A stretch of 64,000 bases of DNA from Dillenia suffruticosa (Eukaryota > Streptophyta > Magnoliopsida > Dilleniales > Dilleniaceae). The notes beneath the pieces are model-generated. The model was not told the origin of the DNA and made no database searches. It saw only the letters and a list, made by a program, of their open reading frames with translations. Where the stretch lies: positions 2,203,001 to 2,267,000 of the forward strand of contig JAVTVX010000017.1 in assembly GCA_033439265.1 (NCBI GenBank), written 5' to 3'. Shown here one piece after another: positions 33,241 to 44,527 of the stretch (position 1 is the first letter of the stretch; the number at the start of each line of letters is the position of its first letter). A program made the position numbers and the translations under genes.

Positions 33241-36200
33241 TCATTTGCGAGAGCTGGTTATGTAGGAAACGACGACGGTGATATCATCCAGTTTACCGCC
33301 ATAATAACGAATTCCAGCATCCTGAGCTGCAGAAGAGAACGGTGTTTGCCGATTTTTGTCTTGTGCCCGCTGGCGTGCCAAGGCTGCTATTTTCTGGGCA
33401 GTGATATTAGGTCCTAGGCCTGCTCTCACAGCATGAACTACCACTGCAGTTACCTCGTGGCTATATAAGTTGTCAAACAATCCGTCTGTTCCAGCAATTA
33501 TAACATCCCCAGGAGCAACAGGAATTGTGAAAATCTACCCAAAAAAAAGACAAATTTAGCAATACATATGTGCAACACCATGCCGATTGAGATGCTCAAC
33601 AGGAAAGCTTGCTTCTAGCATTCAAGGCTACTTAAGATAAAACCAAGTTCATCTTCCATTTTATCTTCCCATGTGCTTGCTTGAAGTTCTTTTGGAAGAA
33701 ATATCAAATAACCTACACGTTTCATGCTCTTTCTTACAATGTCTTAATTCTAAGAGCAAATATAGGCAGGACGGTCTGCTCCTTTTCTATTTTGTTTCTG
33801 TGGTTATATTTTCATGCTGGTGGAGAAAAAGGAAGGGCGTGAGAAGGGTGATCCAGCATAACCTCGTGCAGCGTATTATGTCAAACCACAGATTATGGTC
33901 CATGTCACCAATTTAGATTTTTGCAGGTAGAGAAAAAAGTAGAGGTAGCATCAACTAACCTCACCAGAGCTAGGTAAATCACCACCATACCCACTCTCCA
34001 GTTGATATGTGAAGTTGAAATCATGTTGTTGCACAGGTGATCTGAATACTGTACATCCATCTCTGACCACTACAAATCCACTGTCCCCCAGATTAATAGC
34101 ATGAAGTTCCTGCAGAGAAGCAGAATGATAAATCCATCTCTGGGCATGAAATCTCTTTGCCTGTCAACAAAGGTGATTGCCAAAATGCCCAGCACTTTAT
34201 TGCACCCTGATTATGATCTATAAATATAAATGACGTTGAACATAAACCAAGGGGGTGGACCCAAGTTGGAATCCAACCATAAGACTTGTTATTTACTATT
34301 TTTCACAGGACCATGAAATTAGTAACACGGTCTTTACCCAGAAAGAAACATCACTTCATTTTATATAAATAAATGGAAAAAACTGACTTGATTCGCAGTA
34401 GTTATAAATGAAATCAGAAGAGATGGAATGCAGAAATGGAACTGACTCGATGCATATTTCTAGCATCCAATCCCTCAACCAAGTACTAAACAACCAAATT
34501 ATTCTAGCCATAGGAAAGAAAAAAGGGCCTCAGAATATTTTGGATCATGTAACTACAAGAATGGCAGGACAAAATGTAGAAGGTTAGCTATGGAAAATCC
34601 CAAGCCTGCTTCTTGTATTGACTTGAATAATACAATCCAATAAGTGAACGAGGTGATCTGTCCAAGAAGGACAATGGCATGATGAACCAATTGCAGAGAA
34701 ATATCTAAATAGAGAGAAATAGGGGGTGTAGATCATAAGTAGGTCACCTGATCTGTGAGAGCTATGATGCATGCCGTTGAGGACCCTCCGGATATTGTGC
34801 TAGAATGAGCCTTTTCCAAGACTCTAACTGGGTCGATAGAACCCTTGGGCTCTTCTTGAATCGCGATCACAGAATTAGACATGAGTTCTCGGGCAAATTG
34901 TCCTGCATCGATGCCAAGATCAGCCCAACCACCAACACCATCTGCAACACCAATTGCCTGCTCATCCACACAGATAAAGTGTGCATCCTCCCCGCCAGTT
35001 TCTTCTTTGTCCGGATGTGGCAGGTAACAAGATCCAGAAAGCAGTTTAAGGGATCTGTCCCCAACAATTTTTCTGCCAAGAATAAGAAGGGCCAAGCCAG
35101 TTACCAGATTAGAAATTATATGAATTACAGTAACAGTCAACCAAAGTGTATCTCCATTTAATAAGTTCTTTTCTTCATCAACCTAGAAAGTCATCAACAA
35201 GTTATTACAGCCTATACTCAAGAAATAAATTTATATATTTATAGCTAATCAAAATCAACATCTCTTGGGTGATTCCACTAACGAAAAATTACATTGAGCA
35301 AAAGGCTCAGATCATTAAATATTCAAGACATGAACATACTCCTGCAAAGTTCATCCTAATATGGCCACAAAAAATACTTGATTGCACCATAAGCAGACCA
35401 CATTCACGGGTTCGAGGCATGGAAACAGCCTCTTTGCAAAAAATGCAAGGGGAAGGCTGCGTACATATACGCCCACCCTCCCCCTACCCCTGCACTAAGC
35501 CGGGGAGCACTTTGTGCACCGGGTAAACCCTAATGATGACAGACCACATTGAGAGCAGTTTCTCCATTCACCAAGAACCTTTAGACTGACTAGTTTGAAA
35601 TAGCTATGCATCCATAGCTAAAATCAGGGAATTATGGTAAGTCAATCTCTGTCTTCTTCTTTCTCAGGCAAGAACAAAAGAGAAAGAAAAGATCATATAT
35701 GCGGAACAGAAAAACACTAACAATCGTGTCTCAATATTCTTTGTTGACCTTCCCGGCGAGGAAATTATAATCATAAAACAGTAGCATACTCATAAACATG
35801 TGGAATCAATGAAAGTTCTGAGAAATGTCTCTTTCATGGCATCCTAATGAACTTGTGCTGATGAGAGATAGTTCTCACAAATCCCAAAATCCCAGGAAAA
35901 AAAAAAACAAAAAAAAAAGGTCCCAAAAATTAAGAAATGAACTCATGCAAACTTCCATATTTCAGTCAATTAAAAAGTAAAAGCTGTGAGACAGAACATA
36001 CTGATCAGATGAAATTGCAGAGAGTGCAAGCTGTTCATCACGTCCTGGGTTGTCAAATGTCATCTCAGATGCAGTTCCCGCAGAGGAGCACACAGACGAG
36101 GAGCAGTGGAATTCACCCCACCCAGAACATAAGAATGGATTTGAGTTGTTCCTCGTTGAAAAGCTGTACATGAAATATCCATAAACAGGATGGTGGTTGG

Positions 36201-36768
36201 ATTCTTGGTTTTTTAATCTCATGCAAGCTTTTCCGCAACTTCCTGAACCCCTGCTACTGAAACCAATAATGGCCCCAGAAGTATTGCTCGATGCTGAATG
36301 GTATTTGCGTTGAGAGGTAAAGTTCCATAAACTGCAATCACCTGATATTGCCCCAGAAGGAGAAGTGGCCATGGCTTTTTGAATCTTATTGCTTGACAAA
36401 GATGAGGAGCTGTGTTCCGACAATAAGCAGTCTATGTGATATCCACAAACTTGAAAGGCAGGACCAGACACTGAAGGTATAGAAAATGCACGAGAAAGTG
36501 CTCCAACAACAGACAGATTTCTCCTCTGATTGACGACGTGTAAATCTGGTCCAGCAGCAAAGACAGTGCCACGTTGTAGAAGTACATGTACGTCTGTAAG
36601 ATTAGACAATGGGGTCGAATGAAAGAACCTCGAGTTTCCAATCGGCAATCTCCCTTGTCCAAAGAGAACTTCAACTGTATCTTGAAAAGCACCTTCTCCA
36701 CCTACAATTGATCTCCGAATCCCATGCTCAATTGCATTTCTAACCCTACATAGATAACTTGATGGCAT
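33241..36768 (-). CDS. PP2C55-like protein phosphatase 2C
   Basis: Four coding exons, 36002-36768, 34748-35072, 33960-34109 and 33241-33534, give 511 residues in phase. The first 255 residues are a serine-rich, basic N-terminal region starting [20 protein letters not shown], with a character that suits an organelle transit sequence. The catalytic domain is of the short SpoIIE/PPM type found in plant PP2C55, 26 and 80: [20 protein letters not shown] with metal-binding Asp300, [26 protein letters not shown] with Asp431, and [11 protein letters not shown] with Asp497 and Asp498. These are the acidic residues expected for a Mn/Mg-dependent serine/threonine phosphatase. The C-terminus ([20 protein letters not shown]) closely matches the PP2C55 group. 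Substrate is unknown. Intron 1 contains an Au-like SINE in antisense orientation. The leader appears to be spliced and extends to about 37.6 kb. Confidence 0.92.
35385..35526 (+). mobile_element. Au-type SINE, 5'-truncated
   Basis: The segment starts around a tRNA-like box B (ACGGGTTCGAGGCATGGAAA). It continues with CAGCCTCTTTGCAAAAAATG, AAGGCTGCGTACATA, a C-rich stretch and GCACTTTGTGCACCGGGTAA, which is the well-known layout of the Au SINE family of plants. The box A half is missing or replaced. It lies in intron 1 of the PP2C gene, opposite to the gene's direction. Confidence 0.82.
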
Positions 36769-37660
36769 TTTACCCCCTTAAATCAAACAAAGCTGCTCGA
36801 GCCCGGTGAATGCAGGCACTATTTACAAAAGAATATCTCATTACTCTCAAAACATCTATCCTCAAATCGCTTATAACAACTCCTTCAATATCAGAATAAA
36901 ATCTAAAATCTAATCTGCACCCTCTTCAATACATACAACGGTTTAGAGACCTGAAATACCAAAATCAGAAATAATGAGATGAATCAAATGACACCCACGT
37001 AAACTTATCAAATCCGATAAAACAATTCTTGGAAACCCCATCATTCATACCCAAATTCGTATCTAGAAACAATTAGAGTCCACAAGCTAAAGAAAAATAG
37101 CATACGTCAGTCAAATGATTAAGAAAACGGAAGATTTGAGATCGTCAATAGAATTTCAAATCAGTGCCCTAGAAAACCAAAAACCAAACCTTACCCATAA
37201 ATCAGGAACCATTTTAATAATAGCTGTGGAGATGAAAATAATTCAATAGCAAGATTAAGATTCTAACACGAATAACACGGGCGTTATGCACAAAACTAGC
37301 AGATGTCGAACAGTAATCAAAATCAAACCTTTTTTTTTGTCCTGAACGGTATGGGAGCTGGAGCGATCAATCTATGGAAAGCCCAATAATCAAATTATGT
37401 GGTTCGTATAAATCCAAAGATTAAAGCGAGGTGAAAGTGAGAGATATCGATATGAGGGTTAAGTAAAAAACACGAGTTTGTCTGTCGTCCTCTCTCCGTC
37501 TCCCTTCTTTCTCTCTCCGTATAAGTCTCTCTATAATCTTCTTCTCGGATAACGATCGCCTGAACGGTAAAAATGGAGTCCCAGAAACTTCTTCGGAATC
37601 GAATGCCCAAGGAAGCCCTAAGCTTTTCAATGATAGGGACCACCAAATTAAAGGGTTTTG
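36769..37660 (-). promoter_or_regulatory. PP2C gene leader and promoter region
   Basis: No coding sequence. Around 37440-37640 the sense strand is rich in AGAGAGA words, typical of a plant leader. An intron between this region and the start codon is likely but its sites were not resolved. No specific operator-like site can be supported. Confidence 0.4.
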
Positions 37661-38628
37661 TTTTAATCTAAAAATTAATTTACTAATTTATGATGAGAAG
37701 CCATGTTTTGACCAAAATGCCCTTCCATTTTGCCATCGAGTCGCACCTCAATGAGGGTGTTTCAGTCATCAAAGGTGTTGTCTAAAATTTGATGGGCCGG
37801 TGTTTGACTTTTCTATAGGATGCTTTCGCCCTAATCCAAATGAGAAGGGAGACAGACGAAACGCCGACCCCCACGCTTCCCCTAATCCATCCGTACGCTT
37901 TCATATTCCGTTTCTCCCTTCCAACGTTGTCTTCGTGTTTATGCGGTGAATCAAAATCATTAACTTAATTAAAAAAATCTAATATCATTTCTTACTAAAA
38001 TTTAATTAAAAAATTTAATATCATTTCTTATTAGACTAATGAACTAAATATTTTACGAGGTAAAAAGTAAATATCAGTAACACCAAACAATTTTGACTCT
38101 TCAAAAGAGTGTTATACACATTGCATGTAACGCCACCCTCTTTAGAATCATTGTTCTGCCGTTTCGAAATCCCACTCTATCCTTTTATTTTATTATAATT
38201 CTTTTATTTAAAATAAAAAATATAAAATTTTGTAAGTAAAATTAAACTTCATTATATTAATATTTTTTTATTAAAAAATTTACTCCAATCTAATTTAATT
38301 TTCCAAGTGGCAACTAAAAATATTATACTTTTCAAGATTCACTAATTAAGCTTTAAAAATATGTTAAAGAGTTTGCTTTGACAAATCTCAATGACCTAAC
38401 CTACCTTTTATTTAATTTAATATAATATTATGTTATTGTAATAATTTTGAAAAGCTCTTATAATGGGTGTAAGATTTTGCAAATGAAAGGTAAATTTTTT
38501 AAGGTGGGGAGTAAATGTTGGTTCATATAATGTACAAGCCTAGAAACAACAATATCGGCATATAGTAGTACAATGTTCATCCTTTTTAACAACACCGACA
38601 AACAAGTAAGTCACTGATGCTCCTAGAA
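37661..38628. other. Intergenic region
   Basis: About 1 kb of AT-rich DNA without a gene. A short direct repeat (AAAATTTAATATCATTTCTTA-like) occurs at about 37973-38035. The last 100 bases before the P450 stop codon are likely 3' untranslated sequence. Confidence 0.5.
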
Positions 38629-40879
38629 TCAGATCCTCCTGAAAAGGATCTGAGCGCCATGTTGAGGTTGCAATGTCATCAAATGCATAGGAGCGTGAAC
38701 ATAGGTTGGTGATAACCAAAAAGAGAAGCGTTGAACTATCATGGCCAGGACAATTTTCACCTCAACTACAGCAAGATTTTGACCCACACAGATTCTGGGT
38801 CCTAACCCAAATGGGAAAAATGAAGCCAAATGCCTTCGCGGTACCTCGAACCTCAAGGGATTGAATTCGTCTGCATCCTCTCCCCATATCTCTTTGTCGT
38901 GATGAACGGCAGTCATGCATATATATAGTTGGGTGTTTGCGGGTATATCAAGCTCCCCAAGTTTAGCATTTTTCACTGCTTGCCTCATTAGCATCACAGC
39001 CGGAGGGTAGAGCCTCAGCACCTCATTTATGATCATGCTTACCTGCAAAAAATTTTGATGAAGATCATGTTATCTGTTTGATCACAGCAACTCTCACTTA
39101 TGGCTGCCAAAGGACCAGAGCAAGTCAAGGCTGTTAAAGCAAATTTCTTCTCCTGAACAACCCAGGGCAATTCAATCCAAATATTCACATTTCTAATCAA
39201 TCCCAGAAATATAGTTTCACACTCTGTTTGACTAGTTGAACAAGTCGAACTAGCCCACATATCACATTTGTGATTCACTCGTTCAACTAGCTAAATGAGC
39301 CAAATCATGACTTGATCATCGGGTTAGTTCATTGAAATCCCAGCTACACTCACATGATCCGTCTACAAGTGAAAATCAAGATGAATGCACTTACCATCTT
39401 AAGTTCATTCAAATTTTCTGCAGTGGGAAGCTTAGAGCCTCCTCCATAAGCACTAATAACTTCCTCACGCGCCTTGTTCTGCCAGTCTTGATGCAATGCC
39501 AAAACAAGAAGAGCCCATGTCAAGAGATTGGCACTCGTTTCTTTTCCTGCAAAGTAGAATGTCTTGCATTCATCAATAATTTCTTCCACGCCTAGTCGCT
39601 CTTCTTCTTCACTGGCAGACATTAATAGGCTGAGCAGATTCATTGAATTTGCTCTCGAGTTCTGATTGTTTTTAATCAGTGTACGCATCAACTCTCGAGT
39701 CTCCTTCTCTATTTTCCACCTTTCTCTGTTCCTCTTCGTGGGTAAGAACCTGTAGACAGTTCAATAAATAGCTGAACCATTATTTAATGAAACCTAGAAG
39801 TTTCACTCCAATCAGTATCAATTTAGTTTCCACATGTTCAAACTTCAATTGGTTGTTCGACGTGTGAATAAACAGATGATCCCATTACCAGGTTTTTGTT
39901 TCTCAGTACAAATTAGAGGAATGTATGAACAAATATAGTCACCTGAAACCAGGAAAGTAAATGCTTCGCAAAGCCAGGATCACAAGTTGTGCTTGTCTTT
40001 CTTGCAACTGAAATATGCGTTTACCCTCTTCAAAACTGCTCCCAAATGCCGTTCTTGATATAATGTCTGCTGTCAAATTATGAAGTTCCTTACTCACTTC
40101 TATCTCCACTTCCTCTCTCCCTCCTCTTTCCTCTTCCCATCTCTCCAACATCTCAATAGTGCTAGCCACCATATCCGGCACCCAACCCTACCATATTGCA
40201 TGACACATTACTACTAGCATTTTCTAAAGAGGAGAGAGAAAATTAATTACATGTAATTCTACAAATGATATTAAAGATACCTATGTGCCACAATTAGTAC
40301 CGTTAATCAACCGAATCAATTTATTTTTTAAACGAATCAAATTGGGTCTAAAATAAATTCATTTGAGACAGAGAGAGAGAGAGAGAGAGAACCCACCTTG
40401 ACTCTCTCCATGTTAAAGGCCTGAGCGGTGATTTTTCTGTGAAGAGCCCATTTCTCACCAGTGAGGCCAACGACACCGTCACCGAATAGTAACCTGGAAA
40501 GGGGATTGGAACGGATTTTATCAAACGAACCGGTCTTGTCCAACAAGATTTCCTTAATCATATCCGGTTCGACCACGGCCAAGCGAGGCGTTGAACCGAA
40601 CCAGTACAGGAAGTTCTTGCCGTAGAGAGTGGACCACGTGTGGTAGTGGGGAAGAGCGCGCGGGAGAATCTGGTGGGTGAAAGGAATCGGGTTCATTTTG
40701 GACCGGGCGATCAGATGGCGAATCTCGGTTGAGTTTCCGAAGATCGGAAGGTAGGGAGGGCCTTTGATTCCTTGATTGGAGAAGTGTGACCGGATTCTCC
40801 ATGGGACCCAGAGAATCGAGTAGATCGATCTCAAGAGGAGTGCCAGCAAGATTGTTACAGCTACGACACCAAAGAGCAT
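38629..40879 (-). CDS. Cytochrome P450, CYP721A-like (clan 72)
   Basis: Four exons in phase, 40397-40879, 39943-40187, 39395-39749 and 38629-39042, encode 498 residues, the usual size of an ER-anchored plant P450. Residues 1-22 are the hydrophobic anchor ([20 protein letters not shown]), followed by the [10 protein letters not shown] and [13 protein letters not shown] hinge. The I-helix oxygen-binding motif is AGKETSA. The ExxR pair is Glu368 and Arg371 in NEVLRLYPP. The heme loop is [13 protein letters not shown] with the thiolate ligand Cys446. The tail ([19 protein letters not shown]) and the GNSTEIR segment point to CYP721A. Clan 72 includes hormone-inactivating and triterpenoid enzymes, but no function of this member can be read from sequence. 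The leader carries a (CT)n tract, and another begins six bases after the first donor. The ATG at 40879 is the first in frame. Confidence 0.92.
40371..40390 (-). repeat. (CT)n tract next to P450 exon 1 donor
   Basis: On the sense strand a 20-base CT tract begins six bases after the GTGGGT donor at 40396. It is one of four such placements in this window. Confidence 0.8.
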
Positions 40880-41240
40880 TGCCAAGCTTAAAGAAGTGGA
40901 GAGAGAGAGAGAGAGAGAGAGAGGAGAGTCTGGAATAGAGAGACTGGATTTTTGGTGGGTCCTTATCGTGTGGATCACAACTCAGCGTACGTTACAAGTC
41001 ATCTTAAATTTGAAATCAATCGTGTTGCTGACTCTATTTCAGTGTTTTTTTTGGCTTGTGGGGTCTGAGAACAGGAAGTCGGTGACCAACAACTGCACCT
41101 TAATCTTGATCGTGATAAGTATCCAGAAATTGAAAAAATATATATATCTAATTAAAATTTTAAAATAAAAATAAAAAAAATAACGCTAAGAAAAGAGAGA
41201 GACATGGATTTAATTTTTTCAAATATTTTTATATCACTCA

Positions 41241-41280
<40 letters not shown>

Positions 41281-41807
41281 CATCTCTTTAACTAAAATTT
41301 TAACTATTATATATTTATGAATAAATTATATTCAAATTTTTAATAATATATTTTTATATTTTATTAAATTTACTATATTTAAGTTATCAATTGTTCTTAT
41401 AAGTGTATTTGATTTTTATTTTACATGTCCCCCCTAAGCAAGTTGGTGACCAACGCCCTGTGAAGAAGTGTCTTCTTCTTCATCATGATTTATTAAAAAA
41501 TATATTTGCTTTCCACATCTTGAATTAAATATTTGATCATTGTTATAGCCATAACCCATGTATCATATTCAATCTAATGGGTAAAATATTAAATTTTTTA
41601 AACAACTCTAAACTTCAAATCTTAGACATAAAAAAAAATTATATTGAGAGAATTTTTTTAAATTAGACCCAATAATATACAAATCAAATTAGTTAAAATA
41701 TGAATTCAAATATCGATTAATTTAAAAAATAAAAAAAACATGTAACTAAGGACTGTGCTAACCTTGGGGCCCGGGGAGTCAGACCAGCAAGCCGGAATGT
41801 TGTGGGC
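40880..41807. other. P450 leader, promoter and intergenic DNA
   Basis: A (GA)n tract at 40901-40922 lies in the presumed 5' leader of the P450 gene. Upstream sequence is AT-rich, and a (TA)n run occupies 41244-41276. No further gene is visible. Confidence 0.5.
41244..41276 (+). repeat. (TA)n microsatellite
   Basis: About 33 bases of alternating TA, self-complementary and able to form a cruciform, in the P450 upstream spacer. Confidence 0.85.
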
Positions 41808-41893
41808 GTAAGTTTTTTTTTTTCTCTATAAAAATTTGAATATGAGATCTTTATATTAAAGAAGGATTTTGTATCACTGTGCTATCCACGACG
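41808..41893 (-). mobile_element. tRNA-derived SINE relic
   Basis: Read on the minus strand: GTGGATAGCACAGTGATACA as a box A-like head, then AGATCTCATATTCAAATTT as a box B-like segment, then TATAGAGAAA and an A-run. This order is that of short plant SINEs. It differs in head sequence from the copies at 26.7 kb, so it may be another family. Confidence 0.45.
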
Positions 41894-42544
41894 CAAACTC
41901 TCCTTAAGAGCAAAAGAGAGAAGGGAGGTGCACACTTGATAACATCAGCAACTCCCCAGATCTTGCTCATTTTCCACGGTGCTCAAACACTCCCACTCTT
42001 GCATTTAAATCCCCACAACTATTTTTCACAAAGTAGCGATAACATGAGAAAACTACAGCTTTATTTTCTTTTATAATTTCAATTCGTGATAGGAGACATG
42101 GGAAACAATACATTTGATATGAGTCATACGACTCTGTAATCCTAATCAGTATGCTGAAAATGAACAAATTCATGGCATGCCCCGCATAAGATAATAACCA
42201 TAAATATTAGTTCAGACGCTTCCCCAAGTCAAAAGGATTAGCTAAATAAATCCTGAAATCTTATCTAACAAAAGCCATACCTATCTTAATAAACTCAGCC
42301 CCCCCCCCCCAAAAAAAGAACATACCTATCTTTTTCTAAAAAGTAATTGCCCATTTGAAAATTTTCACTCTATCTTATCAAGTTTAATAAAAATATAAAT
42401 TTTTAAAGAAAAATTCAATAAAATAGATTAAAATTATAATTTTTTTTTTAAAAAAAAGAAATATATATTTAATCTTTATTTAATATTAGTTTTGGTAGTC
42501 TTAAATTTTTCCACTCAACCTTCCCATCCCAAACAGGTCACTTG

Positions 42545-42938
42545 CGGATAAATCCTATATCGGATTTTCAAAAAATCATAAATTTTTAAACAATACATTT
42601 GATCCGATAAACTCTCTCACCCAACAGGTTGATTTTTTAGGCTGAATTCTCCTATTAGGGCTATTTGGAAGAAGGCTATCTAGAAAAGAGCTACTTGGTA
42701 TGGAAAATGGCTATCTAGTGTCGGAGTGAGAGTCATCCGGAGAGAAAAAAGGCTATCTGCCAAAGTGAAACCCGTCCAGAATGCAAGCTGTCCGTAGACG
42801 GTTTTTCAAGAGAAGAGTAATGTTACGAATCCCATATCGGATTTCAAAGAAATTATAAAATAGTATTTAAGTTTAATAGGCTCTCACACCCAACAGGTCG
42901 ATTTTTGGGCTGAGTTTCACCTATTGGGTTTGAGTCCA
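42545..42938 (+). repeat. Pair of LTR-like direct repeats of about 110 bp
   Basis: Copies at 42545-42665 and 42826-42938 share ATCCTATATCGGATTTTCAA, CTCTCACCCAACAGGT.GATTTTT and GGCTGA.TTC.CCTATT. The phrase 'cccatatcggatttc' is typical of plant LTR ends. Between the copies, the word GGCTATCT occurs three times. The short spacing suggests a TRIM-like non-autonomous retrotransposon or a rearranged solo LTR. No primer-binding site could be confirmed. Confidence 0.5.
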
Positions 42939-42972
42939 TTACTTAAGTCTGTGACACAACACTTGACCAATT

Positions 42973-43040
42973 AACTGATAGTTGGTTTAGTGAGATGTGG
43001 TACTAGATCCCGTAACCAAGTTTTCGAGTTCGACTTGCGG
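42973..43040 (+). mobile_element. tRNA-like SINE head or fragment
   Basis: AGTTGGTTTAGTGAGATGTG resembles a tRNA box A and TTTTCGAGTTCGACTTGCGG, 33 bases on, resembles a box B. Sequence does not fold into an intact tRNA cloverleaf by inspection. A SINE fragment is likelier than a tRNA gene. Confidence 0.35.
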
Positions 43041-44527
43041 TTTAGCCATAAAATAATTACATTGGGAGAATAGTCTCTTTAATGACCCATCGTAAATACG
43101 AACGGGATTAATTAAATTATAACTCTAGATACCGATCCGTATAATAAAAAAAATATAACACTGACCAATTTTTTAAAGAATCCCAATTATCGATCCTTAT
43201 GGAAGATCAAAAACTCAACAGAAAACAGCCAAACAAAGGACAGATTTTTTACCTCACCCCTCAAACGTTGGCCCACAATACAACTTAGGTCCTAAGTTGG
43301 TCCATATTTTGACTACGTATTCCTTTTGCCTACTAACCTAAATTGGCCATTTCCCCTTCAAAGGTAACGCGTAGCAATAACGAGGGCAGAAGCTTTCTTA
43401 CGGAACAGATTCCATTTCTCCGCTTTGCTTAAAAAAAGCCGAGTGATTTAAACAAACAAAAGCCACCTCTAATTAAAGTTTTTTTTTTTTTTTATTTTAA
43501 GTCGCTATATCCCACTAAAACATACTTCTCGGCACATTCCTTGAGTTTTCTGGCGGTACGTCCCAATGGAATATGCCATCCACCCAACAGTGCCAGCCAT
43601 GGGGCATCAAGCTATCTGCCAACCGCAGAGAATCGTATCCACAGAAGCCTCAACCTACGAGAATTAGGATGTTACGTTACTTAATTAAATATTAAATTTA
43701 AAATTCAAAAATTAAAAAAAAAATTATTTTAAAAAAATATTTTTAAATTGAATTTGATAATATTTAAACTAAATTAATAAAAATATGATTTTAAAAATGG
43801 ATCGATTATAAAAAAAAATCCACAATCATATTTTTGAGTTCAAGAATTTGGATCAATTTGGAAAATTAAAGCTATATTAAATTAGAGTTAAATACAAATT
43901 TTAGTCTGAAAATTATTAAATATAAGTAAAACTTAATTGTTATAAAAAAAACAAAAAAAAATTATTTGCAAAACCTATAATTTTTATACATTATTAAAAA
44001 AAAAACCCTTCTATTTCAATTAAGGAGGCAAGAGCCTTAAAGAAAATAGCAATCTTTTTTTTTTTTTATTTTGGTTAATCGGTGTTCTTTCCTTTTTTAT
44101 TTTTTATTTTTTGGTTTTTCTGTCTAACATCGTAGAAATTAATGTAATGATTGCTACTAAGAACCAGATCGCACTGTCATAACATCGTCCCTTTCCCGTT
44201 TTCCCACAAGAATGATTCAAACAAAGATCGAGTAGACATTCTGCACCATCAACCCTGCCCGTTGGGTGAGGTAGACACCAATTTTGAATTTCACAGTTTC
44301 GAAAATTGGATTTATTTTTCAAATTATATAAAAGAAACAAAAAAGAAACTAAACCCAGCAAAATTTATATATGAATAATCACAGGATACATAACCCTATA
44401 TGTCAATATGATTTTCCTAGTTTCCTGTCCTTAGCTTGGAGGGAGCAAGAAAGGAAAAACCCGACCAAAAAACCAGGGTATAGTAGTTCTTTCAGCAATT
44501 TACCAAGTACTGAAAATGCCTGATCCT
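43041..44527. other. Intergenic region upstream of the IDD stop codon
   Basis: No gene recognised. The stretch 43680-44110 is strongly AT-rich with many A-runs. The last 150 bases before 44528 are probably the 3' untranslated region of the IDD gene. Confidence 0.5.

Noticed and set aside
42973..43040. Possible tRNA gene
   Set aside because: Box A and box B-like words are present, but no paired acceptor stem or intact cloverleaf could be made. Treated as a SINE fragment.
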